Part shown: positions 40,901 through 48,242 of the stretch, piece by piece
Layout: the number at the start of each line of letters is the position of its first letter
Position numbering within the stretch: position 1 is the stretch's first letter
Assembly: GCF_011769525.1 (NCBI RefSeq)
Contig: NZ_CP050440.1
Location: 5,085,501-5,149,500, forward strand
Length of the DNA stretch: 64,000 bases
Direction of reading: 5' to 3'
Source of the DNA: Tolypothrix sp. PCC 7910
GTDB taxonomy: Bacteria; Cyanobacteriota; Cyanobacteriia; Cyanobacteriales; Nostocaceae
Translations under genes and position numbers: made by a program
Notes under the pieces: model-generated
What the model was told of the DNA's origin: nothing
The model's database searches: none
The model's input: only the letters and a program-made list of their open reading frames with translations

Positions 40901-41465
40901 GCCCTTCTGTTTCTACCAAGGGTACTCGTTCATAACCTAAAGTAGCGAGTTTGGTACTAAAGGTATTTAAGCCAAATTCCATCCCCTTTTTTAAAGTCAA
41001 GCAATAAGGGATAAAAGCCTCTGGTGGTGGTAGATGAGGTTGTAGCGCCCCAGTTGTAGCTACAATGGCGATTTTTGACTGTTGACCGTTGACTGTTGAC
41101 TGTTGACTGTTGACTTTGGACTCTTGACTCTTCACCAAATCAGCCAACACCTGCATTTGTCCCCAAGTCATTTCCGTTTCAGGGTCAAAAGGCTCATAGG
41201 GTGAAGCTTCGGAGGTGGGATAAAAATAGACATTTTTCCATCCCATCGCTTCTAATTGTGCATAAGCGCGTCCAGCTTCCTCCAACGTGGCACAGACCAC
41301 AAATAAATTCTTTTCAGAATTTTGCGCCAATGCTGAAGCCACTAAACCCTTAGGAAGGCGGGGAATACCATTTAACCGCAAATCCTGTTGACGATTGAGT
41401 TTAGAAACTAGCTCGGAGGTTAGTGGCGATCGCACTAAAGCACGCACAATAGAAGAAAATGCCAT
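37956..41465 (-). CDS. mfd: Transcription-repair coupling factor Mfd
   Basis: A 1169-residue Mfd. UvrB-like damage-recognition modules at the N-terminus, CarD-like RNA polymerase-interaction domain ([20 protein letters not shown], about residue 500), translocase with [40 protein letters not shown] and the [10 protein letters not shown] motif, and a C-terminal TRCF domain. It displaces stalled polymerase and recruits UvrA. Oddly, residues about 111-131 ([20 protein letters not shown]) are translated heptanucleotide repeats, see the separate entry. hicBA lies downstream on the same strand after 46 bp. Confidence 0.96.
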   Translation of the reverse strand: MAFSSIVRALVRSPLTSELVSKLNRQQDLRLNGIPRLPKGLVASALAQNSEKNLFVVCATLEEAGRAYAQLEAMGWKNVYFYPTSEASPYEPFDPETEMTWGQMQVLADLVKSQESKVNSQQSTVNGQQSKIAIVATTGALQPHLPPPEAFIPYCLTLKKGMEFGLNTFSTKLATLGYERVPLVETEGQWSRRGDIVDIFPVASELPVRLEWFGDEIEQIREFDPSTQRSALDKIDHIVLTPTSFAPIVTDELKNRADFVAITAELDSDSALLEGSRRFLGLAFEHPASLLDYLSENTLVAIDEPEQCHAHSDRWVENAEEQWSLGTGEIGLGSLQLPKIHRSFDDCLATAEKFKRVYLSELAEENTGINLASRPVPVTPHQFAKLADTLRQERDRNFSTWLISAQPSRSVSLLQEHDCPAQFIPNPRDYLAIEKLQINHIPVALKYSGLAELEGFILPTFRLVIVTDREFYGQHSLATPSYIRKRRQAASKQVDPNKLRPGDYVVHRSHGIGKFVKLESLTINDETRDYIVVQYADGLLRVAADQVGSLSRFRTTADKAPELHKMTGKAWENTKNKVRKAIKKLAVDLLKLYAARSQQQGFSYPQDMPWQEEMEDSFPYQPTTDQLKAVQDVKRDMESDRPMDRLVCGDVGFGKTEVAIRAIFKAVTAGKQVALLAPTTILTQQHYHTLKERFAPYPVNVGLLNRFRTAEERREIQKRLSTGELDVVVGTHQLLGKGVSFRDLGLLVVDEEQRFGVNQKEKIKSLKTQVDVLTLSATPIPRTLYMSLSGIREMSLITTPPPSRRPIQTHLAQMNYETIRTAIRQELDRGGQVFYVVPRVEGIEETTAKLREIIPSARFAVAHGQMDEGQLESTMLTFNNGDAEILVCTTIIESGLDIPRVNTILIEDAHRFGLSQLYQLRGRVGRAGIQAHAWLFYPQQRTLSEAARQRLRAIQEFTQLGSGYQLAMRDMEIRGVGNLLGAEQSGQMDAIGFDLYMEMLEESIREIRGQEIPKVDDTQIDLNLTAFIPADYIPDLDQKMSAYRAVAAAKSREELNQIQAEWSDRYGTIPAPASQLLRVMELKQLAKKLGFSRIKPENKQHIILETPMEEPAWNLLAANLPESLKTRFVYSPGKVTVRGLAVLKADKQLQSLLDAMSKMQGAIPEAAIA
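41073..41135 (-). repeat. Heptanucleotide repeat inside the mfd coding sequence
   Basis: On the coding strand, AGTCAAC-type 7-mers are repeated about eight times with small variations. Three 7-mers make seven codons, so the tract stays in frame and encodes a Ser/Gln/Val/Asn-rich insert. The same 7-mer appears intergenically at about 58592-58606 (CAGTCAACAGTCAAC). The site falls between an early strand and the [11 protein letters not shown] strand, presumably in a surface loop. Confidence 0.85.
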
Positions 41466-41519
41466 AACTTTTACTATAAATTTGGAGTCGTCGAGTAGCA
41501 GCTTATGTCAACCATTTTA

Positions 41520-41695
41520 AATACTGTTAACAGCCGTCTGGGGGATTGGGGAACTCGGGGCCCCCACGACCGCAGGGAGTGGGGATTAGGGGTAATGGGG
41601 ACTGGGGAGATGAAAAGAAAAGGTGAGAAATTCCTATTACCAATTAACCCATGCCCAATGCCCCATGCCCCATGCCCCATTCTCTTTATGTACAA
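41520..41695. repeat. G-rich heptamer repeat spacer
   Basis: GGGGATTGGGGAACTC, then GGGGCCCCC, then GGGGATTAGGGGTAATGGGG, and later CCCATGCCC/CCCCATG units. The part around GGGGAACTCGGGGCCCC matches, inverted, the array at 8325-8365. It lies between divergent mfd and the CNNM-type gene, so any promoters must sit at its margins. Confidence 0.75.
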
Positions 41696-41776
41696 TTAAA
41701 GCGTTTATCGATGCACCTTTAATACTAGATACTAAGAGTTAAGCTAAGTTCGCTCTTGATAGCGGCAATTATAAGA

Positions 41777-43102
41777 ATGTCCTCCATGACTTTTGAAATT
41801 TTAATCATTTTGGTATTAATTATTGCCAATGGGGTGTTTTCTATGTCCGAGATGGCGATCGTCTCGGCGCGTAAGGTAAGGTTACAGCAGTTGGCTAATC
41901 AAGGAGACGCAAAAGCACGAGCAGCATTAAAACTGGCTGAGTCTCCCAATCAATTTTTTTCTACCATTCAAATTGGGATTACCCTAATTGGAATTCTGAC
42001 TGGTGCTTTTGGTGGCGCGACTATTGCCGAGAAATTAGCGGTATATGTGAAGTTAATACCTTTCCTCGCAGCGTATAGTCAGCCAGTTTCCTTTGGGCTA
42101 GTGGTTTTAATTATCACTTATTTGTCGCTGATTGTGGGCGAATTAGTACCGAAACGTTTGGCGTTAAATAATCCAGAAGGGATTGCAGCCTTTGTGGCGA
42201 TTCCGATGCGGGCTTTAGCTGTGATCGCATCTCCAGCAGTTTATCTTTTAAGTGCTTCTACTGAAATGGTTTTAAGGGTATTAGGAATTACACCTTCTAC
42301 CGAGCCACAAGTCACGGAAGAAGAAATTAAAATCTTAATTGAGCAAGGCACTGAGGCTGGTACTTTTGAAGAAGCTGAACAGGATATGGTAGAGCGAGTA
42401 TTTCGCTTAGGCGATCGCCCAGTCAGTGCTTTTATGACACCTCGTCCTGATATTGTCTGGTTAGATTTGGAAGACAGCCCAGAAGAAAACCGCGAGAAAA
42501 TGGTGGATAGTGCCTATTCTCGGTATCCAGTTTGTCAAGAAGGATTAGATAACGTGCTGGGTGTCATCCCGGTGACAGACTTATTAGCTAGGAGTTTTAA
42601 AGGTGAACCCCTCGATTTAACTGTGGGATTACGACAGCCTGTATTTGTGCCAGAGAGTACCCGTGGCTTAAAAGTTTTGGAGTTATTTAAACAAACTATT
42701 ACCCACATGGCGCTGGTAGTGGATGAATATGGTGTAATTCAAGGACTAGTAACCCTCAACGATATCATGAGCGAAATTGTGGGTGATGTGCCAGCCGATC
42801 CCAGTCAGGATCAACCCCAAGCTGTGCAACGAGAGGATGGTTCCTGGCTGTTAGATGGAATGTTACCTGTAGAAGAATTTTTAGAAATATTTGATATGGA
42901 GGAATGGCAACCAGATGAGCGAGGTAGCTATCAAACTTTGGGTGGTTTTGTCATCACTCATCTAGGGCGCATACCCGCCGCAGCAGATCATTTTGAATGG
43001 CAGGGTATGCGTTTTGAAGTCATGGATATGGATGGCAACAGAGTTGATAAAGTACTAGTGATTCCCAGAAATAATAAATCCACAGAGTCTACGGAATCTT
43101 AG
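41777..43102 (+). CDS. CNNM/CorC (hemolysin-like) transporter, DUF21-CBS-CorC_HlyC
   Basis: About 441 residues. Residues up to 190 form the DUF21 membrane domain (LILVLIIANGVFSMSEMAIV, FFSTIQIGITLIGILTGAFG, LIVGELVPKRLAL). A CBS pair follows (VSAFMTPRPDIVWLDLED, HMALVVDEYGVIQGLVTLND), then a CorC_HlyC domain (RGSYQTLGGFVITHLGRIP). The family is linked to magnesium or cobalt efflux and Na+/Mg2+ exchange; the old hemolysin label is misleading. Start: ATG 41777 or 41786; an in-frame TTG at 41756 is less likely. Confidence 0.9.
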   Translation: MSSMTFEILIILVLIIANGVFSMSEMAIVSARKVRLQQLANQGDAKARAALKLAESPNQFFSTIQIGITLIGILTGAFGGATIAEKLAVYVKLIPFLAAYSQPVSFGLVVLIITYLSLIVGELVPKRLALNNPEGIAAFVAIPMRALAVIASPAVYLLSASTEMVLRVLGITPSTEPQVTEEEIKILIEQGTEAGTFEEAEQDMVERVFRLGDRPVSAFMTPRPDIVWLDLEDSPEENREKMVDSAYSRYPVCQEGLDNVLGVIPVTDLLARSFKGEPLDLTVGLRQPVFVPESTRGLKVLELFKQTITHMALVVDEYGVIQGLVTLNDIMSEIVGDVPADPSQDQPQAVQREDGSWLLDGMLPVEEFLEIFDMEEWQPDERGSYQTLGGFVITHLGRIPAAADHFEWQGMRFEVMDMDGNRVDKVLVIPRNNKSTESTES

Positions 43103-43486
43103 CCAAGAGTTAAGGAGCTTCCATCTAAAAAAATAACCTATCGCTTTCTTTAAGAGTAGGTGATAGAGAATAAAAAATATTATCTGAGTAAATTGGATAA
43201 TTTATATTCTGGAAGTTCCTCAGAAAAAATGTAGCAATTCTAAGGGCACAACAACAGTTAGTCCCTTAGAAATAATTTAGTTATTGTTAAAATTATTTGA
43301 ATTAAATAGATTATTAAATTATAGAAATCACTTCTTTAAAAATTTATTGCTTAAATTCTTGTAAATATAGCTTATTTCAATAATTTTCTCAATTACAAAA
43401 ATTAATAATCGGGAATTCAATAAGTAGAAAATTATAATATTATTGCAGCCAATACTAATACGAAAATTATTTTAATGCTTACTCTG
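43103..43486. other. AT-rich spacer between convergent genes
   Basis: About 380 bp, very AT-rich. A weak hairpin (CCTATCGC...GTGATAG, 43137-43165) lies shortly behind the CNNM-type stop and may be a terminator. No gene visible. Confidence 0.4.
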
Positions 43487-45127
43487 TTATAGAGCACAAT
43501 GTTGGAGACGATAGTACAGTTCATACCAGTAGCCCCAATGGTTGAGGTTTTTCAAATCTTTTGGGATAAATAACCTTGTGAAATCAAAGGGTAGATGTCC
43601 TAAAGGAGCATGAAGCCCATAAATTATTTGCTCTTCGATAAGCCAACTACCATTTACAACCCAAGCGACATCTTTAGTAAAACTCTTGCAGTTCAAATCA
43701 AAATTTTCGTAGTGTGGACTCACTTTTTGCCAAATACAAGTTTGAATACTAAAGCCAAAATGTAAATTACTATGATTTAACCAAAGCCTATCAATGATGC
43801 GAAGATCCTCGCAAGGAAAATTATGAATCAATTCTTTAGATAAGAATATCTGATTCATCATTACTTGTTCCCAATCCAAGTCTTGTGTTTCTTGGCATAT
43901 TATACTTAGTATAATTTCTGTAGTTTCTCTGTCAGCTTCTCGCCAGTTTTTATCTAATAAATAATTCTGTAATTTGGAGTAATCAATAATCGATGTTTTA
44001 TTATCGATTTGACCTTCTCCTTGGGTTTGGATAAAATATTCAGGCTTCAGCATAGGCTCCTGAATTCCAATTATTAGATTATGATTTTTGAAAATTTTTT
44101 CATTCATTAAATCATTTATAGCCTCCTGAAATGCTTGCTGGTGCTGTAGACACATATCTCTGAGTGCATCAATATAAGGTTGGAGTATCTCTGATGAGCA
44201 TTGTGCTAAAGCTAACTTTGGTTCTATATAAAATAGTTGTGGTTCGTATATAGGACTGAGATTTAAGTAGTACCAATCTGTGATAAATGCGGCTAGCAGT
44301 TGGTGAAGTGTTACTATGATTTGCCTAATAGTGCGAATAGCTCGCGTATTGTTGTAATCAGACGCTTGTAAGGCTTCATAAGCTTCTTCCCAGTTCCAAG
44401 CAGGTAGATGAATTTTGGCTATCTTACTATTACTGGAATACCAAAAATTAACATCGAAATAAACTTCATAATCAGTGATTTTGCTGTGCAGTACCACTGT
44501 AGGGATAGGAGCCAAAATTTGCTGTAGTTGGAGAAGCTCTGAATCACTAATAGCACGCAGAAAATAATCACCATAAAATTCGACTGGGTATAAGTCGCTA
44601 TTTAGAGGATAATCTTTATGCAAAAATGATTTTAATTTTTCTGGAAGTTCTATTAGTAAATCGTGTTGAAAAGAAGATGGACAATGAGGGCTAATATTTG
44701 GTGGAGCTAATAAGACAACTAAACGATGTTTTGTTTGCTTATCACCCAAAATCTTATAAGTTTCTTCTTGGCTAAAAATAGTAGATAAGTTTCTGGTTTC
44801 AAAGAAATTGCGGATATGTTTTAATTGATGCTGAACCTGATTAGCTTGCCATTCACCTAAGAGTTTCAGAAGTTGTTGACTAAAATCTGCACGCAACTTT
44901 ATTGTCAACTCATCAAGGTTATTTTCACTTATTGCTTGAGATTTTATGATTGCTTCTATGTAGCGCATGTCATTCTTAACTAAAGATGGTACGAAAGCTG
45001 AAGTACCATAACCGCTAACTATTTCATTTAGTGCTTTGGTGATAATATTAGTAGTAGTTGTGAGCAAATTTGAGACAATATTATCAATCACATCTGGTAG
45101 GTGTGTGATATTTACAGAGTTTGTCAT
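43487..45127 (-). CDS. Large protein of unknown function
   Basis: 546 residues from the ATG at 45127; a GTG eight codons earlier is possible. I recognise no domain. The first 100 residues look helical and amphipathic (VIDNIVSNLLTTTTNIITKA). The middle has an alpha/beta look (HRLVVLLAPPNI, PVEFYGDYFLRAISDSE, PTVVLHSKITDYEVYFDVNF). Then come a Trp-rich stretch (HLPAWNWEEAYEALQ), a helical part and a further alpha/beta region. There is no signal peptide or membrane segment. It is divergent from lysS and next to the A-B-CHAT island, so it may be accessory DNA as well; it could be an effector or sensor, but nothing shows this. Confidence 0.7.
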   Translation of the reverse strand: MTNSVNITHLPDVIDNIVSNLLTTTTNIITKALNEIVSGYGTSAFVPSLVKNDMRYIEAIIKSQAISENNLDELTIKLRADFSQQLLKLLGEWQANQVQHQLKHIRNFFETRNLSTIFSQEETYKILGDKQTKHRLVVLLAPPNISPHCPSSFQHDLLIELPEKLKSFLHKDYPLNSDLYPVEFYGDYFLRAISDSELLQLQQILAPIPTVVLHSKITDYEVYFDVNFWYSSNSKIAKIHLPAWNWEEAYEALQASDYNNTRAIRTIRQIIVTLHQLLAAFITDWYYLNLSPIYEPQLFYIEPKLALAQCSSEILQPYIDALRDMCLQHQQAFQEAINDLMNEKIFKNHNLIIGIQEPMLKPEYFIQTQGEGQIDNKTSIIDYSKLQNYLLDKNWREADRETTEIILSIICQETQDLDWEQVMMNQIFLSKELIHNFPCEDLRIIDRLWLNHSNLHFGFSIQTCIWQKVSPHYENFDLNCKSFTKDVAWVVNGSWLIEEQIIYGLHAPLGHLPFDFTRLFIPKDLKNLNHWGYWYELYYRLQHCAL

Positions 45128-45324
45128 AAATAAGTAGATTCGATTTTGCACCTGAATTCACTCTGTTCTAGCCTGTTAATGGCAAGTGTGCCACTAAATA
45201 TTATCTGTAATTTCCTCATTTCATATTGTTAAAAATATTTCTTATTAGTAAATCTTCGTCCTTGAGAGTCGCGACTACTTTTGCAGCATCTATAATTAAT
45301 CTTGCCCTATGAGCGTTCGTTACC

Positions 45325-46857
45325 ATGTCGGAAGAAGATATCCGTGCCACGAGGCTGGAAAAAATAGACCAGCTAAAACAACTGGGAATGAATCCCTATG
45401 CCTATCGATGGGAGTCTACCCACCACGCAGCACAACTACAAGAAAAATTTGCTGATTTACCTAGTGGTGAAGAAGTTGATTTAGAAGTTGCCATTGCTGG
45501 GCGCATTCTGGCGCGTCGTGTCTTTGGTAAACTGGCTTTCTTCACTTTGCAAGATGAAACAGGCACGATTCAGCTTTATTTAGAGAAAAATCGCATTCAA
45601 GAAAGCATGGCCGATATTGATGCTGATGCTTTCAATCACCTCAAGCAACTCTCAGACGCAGGCGATATCCTGGGAGTCAAAGGCACTATAAAACGGACTG
45701 AAAAGGGCGAGTTATCTGTCTACGTCAAAGAATACAGTATTCTCACTAAATCCTTATTGCCTCTACCCGACAAGTGGCACGGGTTGACGGATGTAGCTAA
45801 ACGCTACCGTCAGCGTTACGTTGACTTGATTGTTAACCCTGAAGTGCGGCAAACTTTCCGCCGCCGCGCCCAAATTACTGCGGGTATTCGTCGCTATTTA
45901 GAACAGCGCGATTTTCTAGAAATTGAAACGCCAGTGCTGCAAAGTGAGGCTGGGGGTGCGGATGCACGTCCGTTTATCACCTATCACAACACCTTAGATA
46001 TGGAGTTGTATCTGCGGATTGCCACAGAACTGCATTTGAAAAGGTTGATTGTTGGTGGTTTTGAAAAGGTATTTGAGTTAGGGCGAATTTTCCGCAACGA
46101 AGGGATTTCGACTCGACATAACCCAGAATTTACCACAATAGAAATTTACCAAGCCTACGCCGACTACAATGACATGATGGAGTTGACAGAGGGAATTATT
46201 ACCACTGTTGCCCAAGAAGTACTCGGCACACTGCAGATTACCTACCAAGAAGTAGCTGTTGATTTGACTCCACCTTGGCGGCGGGTAACAATGCATGACT
46301 TAGTCAAAGAATACACAGGCTTGGATTTTAATGCCTTCCAAACAGTAGAAGAGGCAAAAACAGCAAGTAAAAATGCTGGGATTCCTGGTGTAGATGAAGC
46401 TCAATCTATTGGCAAGTTACTGAATTTAGCCTTTGAAGAAAAAGTAGAAGGCAACTTAATTCAGCCAACTTTTGTCATTGACTATCCTGTAGAAATTTCG
46501 CCCCTAGCGAAGCCGCACCGTTCTAAGCCTGGTTTGGTAGAAAGGTTTGAGTTATTCATTGTGGGGCGGGAGACTGGTAATAGTTTCTCAGAACTGACCG
46601 ACCCCATCGACCAAAGAGAACGTCTCGAAGCACAAGCTGCACGCAAAGCTGCTGGCGACTTAGAAGCCCAAGGTGTTGACGAAGATTTTTTGACAGCTTT
46701 GGAATATGGTATGCCACCTACAGGCGGATTAGGGATTGGTATTGATAGGTTGGTGATGCTATTAACTGATTCTGCCAGTATTCGGGATGCGATCGCTTTC
46801 CCTCTACTTAAACCTGAAAAATCTGATTCCTCTCCAGAAGCAACAACTGAGCAATAA
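45325..46857 (+). CDS. lysS: Lysyl-tRNA synthetase (class II)
   Basis: A 510-residue class II LysRS that charges tRNA-Lys. OB-fold anticodon domain ([20 protein letters not shown]), motif 1 region ([20 protein letters not shown]), [17 protein letters not shown], motif 2 [18 protein letters not shown] and motif 3 [15 protein letters not shown] are intact. The tail after [13 protein letters not shown] is the short non-conserved end [10 protein letters not shown] second copy of this last stretch lies at 51048-51110. A terminator follows the stop by about 24 bp. Confidence 0.96.
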   Translation: MSEEDIRATRLEKIDQLKQLGMNPYAYRWESTHHAAQLQEKFADLPSGEEVDLEVAIAGRILARRVFGKLAFFTLQDETGTIQLYLEKNRIQESMADIDADAFNHLKQLSDAGDILGVKGTIKRTEKGELSVYVKEYSILTKSLLPLPDKWHGLTDVAKRYRQRYVDLIVNPEVRQTFRRRAQITAGIRRYLEQRDFLEIETPVLQSEAGGADARPFITYHNTLDMELYLRIATELHLKRLIVGGFEKVFELGRIFRNEGISTRHNPEFTTIEIYQAYADYNDMMELTEGIITTVAQEVLGTLQITYQEVAVDLTPPWRRVTMHDLVKEYTGLDFNAFQTVEEAKTASKNAGIPGVDEAQSIGKLLNLAFEEKVEGNLIQPTFVIDYPVEISPLAKPHRSKPGLVERFELFIVGRETGNSFSELTDPIDQRERLEAQAARKAAGDLEAQGVDEDFLTALEYGMPPTGGLGIGIDRLVMLLTDSASIRDAIAFPLLKPEKSDSSPEATTEQ

Positions 46858-46880
46858 GTAAAAAGCAAATCAGCAAAAAA

Positions 46881-46920
46881 CTTGTATAAAGACGAAATAT
46901 CGCATTTATACAGGTTTTTT
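46881..46920 (+). terminator. Terminator of lysS
   Basis: CTTGTATAAA and TTTATACAGG pair over ten positions (one G-U) around a 14-nt loop, followed by TTTTTT. It ends lysS transcription before the A1 gene, so A1-B1-CHAT should have its own promoter in the 70 bp that follow. Confidence 0.75.
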
Positions 46921-46989
46921 ACTTGATAGTGCTATTAATATAGTCGTAAAATATGCAAAATTAACTCATTTTTTGAGGTATGGTGTTTT

Positions 46990-47685
46990 TTGCAAGCAAG
47001 AGAAATTAAAGACAGACTAAAGTCATTGATTGAGGAAGCATCTGCAATTGACCCCAGGTTAGCGAATAGATTAGAAGAGATAAATCGCTGGGTGAAAGAT
47101 GTCAAACCGGGTTCGCTGACAGCTAAAAGATTTGTCATCTTATTTTTGCAACAAATGCTCCAAGACGCAGAAGTTTGGCTGAGACTTAAATCATTACCAT
47201 CCCAAGAAGAGCAGCAATCAGCTTTAACAGCCTTGAATCCCACTTTAAAATATTGGTATGGCTACTTGTTTCCTAAATGGTTGAGTGAAAAAGACGCTAA
47301 ATTTTATATTTGGAGACAAAAATTGATGGCGGGGGAGTTTAATCAGGAAGATGCTAAATTAATTGACTCTATTGCTAATAATATTAAAAATAGTGGCGGC
47401 ACAATTGTACAACGCTATATTGCAGACCTGTCTATGGCAACTGATATAATTGTTAGCAGTAGGCAAGAAATGCCACTATGTATTCAACTCACTAGCGTCT
47501 CAGAGGAATTTTATCAAGACAAGTTTAATGATTGGGAAAATACCCTAATTTTTTGGGCAATAGATAGAGGATTATTTTTAAGTTACAATCCCCGTGCAAC
47601 GGATTTTGTAAATCAGATAGTTAACATTTTATTATATAACAGCGATAATCTCAGGATAGGTAGTTATTTAAAATTTAATTTATAG
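46990..47685 (+). CDS. Unknown protein A1 of the A-B-CHAT island
   Basis: A 231-residue protein without a domain I recognise; paralogue of A2 at 51248, same length and alignable without gaps. It starts with TTG, preceded by GAGGT at 10 nt; A2 has the same codon and the same spacing, and the nearby ATG is out of frame, so TTG is credible. The N-terminal third is helical (EIKDRLKSLIEEASAIDPRL, EEINRWVKDVKPGSL). The C-terminal third is the best conserved: MATDIIVS...PLCIQLTSVS...WENTL...DRGLFLSYNP..TDFVNQ...LYNSD...YLKFNL. The TDIIV...CIQ(L/I)T pair recalls a degenerate PD-(D/E)XK core, only a guess. The B1 gene follows after 64 bp. Confidence 0.8.
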   Translation: MQAREIKDRLKSLIEEASAIDPRLANRLEEINRWVKDVKPGSLTAKRFVILFLQQMLQDAEVWLRLKSLPSQEEQQSALTALNPTLKYWYGYLFPKWLSEKDAKFYIWRQKLMAGEFNQEDAKLIDSIANNIKNSGGTIVQRYIADLSMATDIIVSSRQEMPLCIQLTSVSEEFYQDKFNDWENTLIFWAIDRGLFLSYNPRATDFVNQIVNILLYNSDNLRIGSYLKFNL

Positions 47686-47749
47686 TTGTCGGTCACTTTC
47701 ATTTACTGAATTTGTCTAGCCACGTTATTACTTAACAAAGTGAGTCATT

Positions 47750-48226
47750 ATGGTTCAGGAAAAACAATCTGACCGTCAACAGAGATTAGACAACTTTTTA
47801 CAAGCTGTAGAAGCTGCTCAAAAATTACAGGATGACATCATAAAATATGGGCTTGAAGCCGCCCATTTATATTGTGATGATGTTGATGGAGATTGGCTAG
47901 ACACATGGGGAGAAGGCGAAGATGAGCAGCAAAATTTTGTAGAATTAGTAACTAATTTCCTGCAAAGTAATGACTCGGTAGCAGTGAGATTAAGAAAGCA
48001 GCTAAAAGATAAACCGCTAAAAGTGATTGCTGTTGAGTTGGAGAAATGTCTAAGTTTATCTGAACAAGAAGACCAGATTTTTGCTGTCAAAAATGTATTA
48101 GCAGATAATGTGGCGGTTGCAGAAAGTAATCGTGGAAAAATCAATGGGATGGATGAGATCGAGTTGTTGGATTTAGCTGAGGAACTACTTGATAAGTTAA
48201 GAAAAATTTTTGAAAAGCATAATTAA
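47750..48226 (+). CDS. Unknown acidic protein B1 of the A-B-CHAT island
   Basis: A 158-residue, strongly acidic, mostly helical protein; paralogue of B2 at 51982. Shared blocks: RL(D/E)NFL..(V/L)EAA..LQ, YGL....LY.DDVD.DW...W, VAVR(L/V)RKQL(K/Q)DKP, EDQIFA(V/I)KN.LA and (D/E)EIEL..LA(E/A)ELL(D/E)KL. No catalytic motif is visible, so an adaptor, regulator or inhibitor is more likely than an enzyme. The CHAT gene starts 16 bp after its stop, so they are almost surely one operon. Confidence 0.8.
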   Translation: MVQEKQSDRQQRLDNFLQAVEAAQKLQDDIIKYGLEAAHLYCDDVDGDWLDTWGEGEDEQQNFVELVTNFLQSNDSVAVRLRKQLKDKPLKVIAVELEKCLSLSEQEDQIFAVKNVLADNVAVAESNRGKINGMDEIELLDLAEELLDKLRKIFEKHN

Positions 48227-48242
48227 AAATAGTTGGTTTAAC

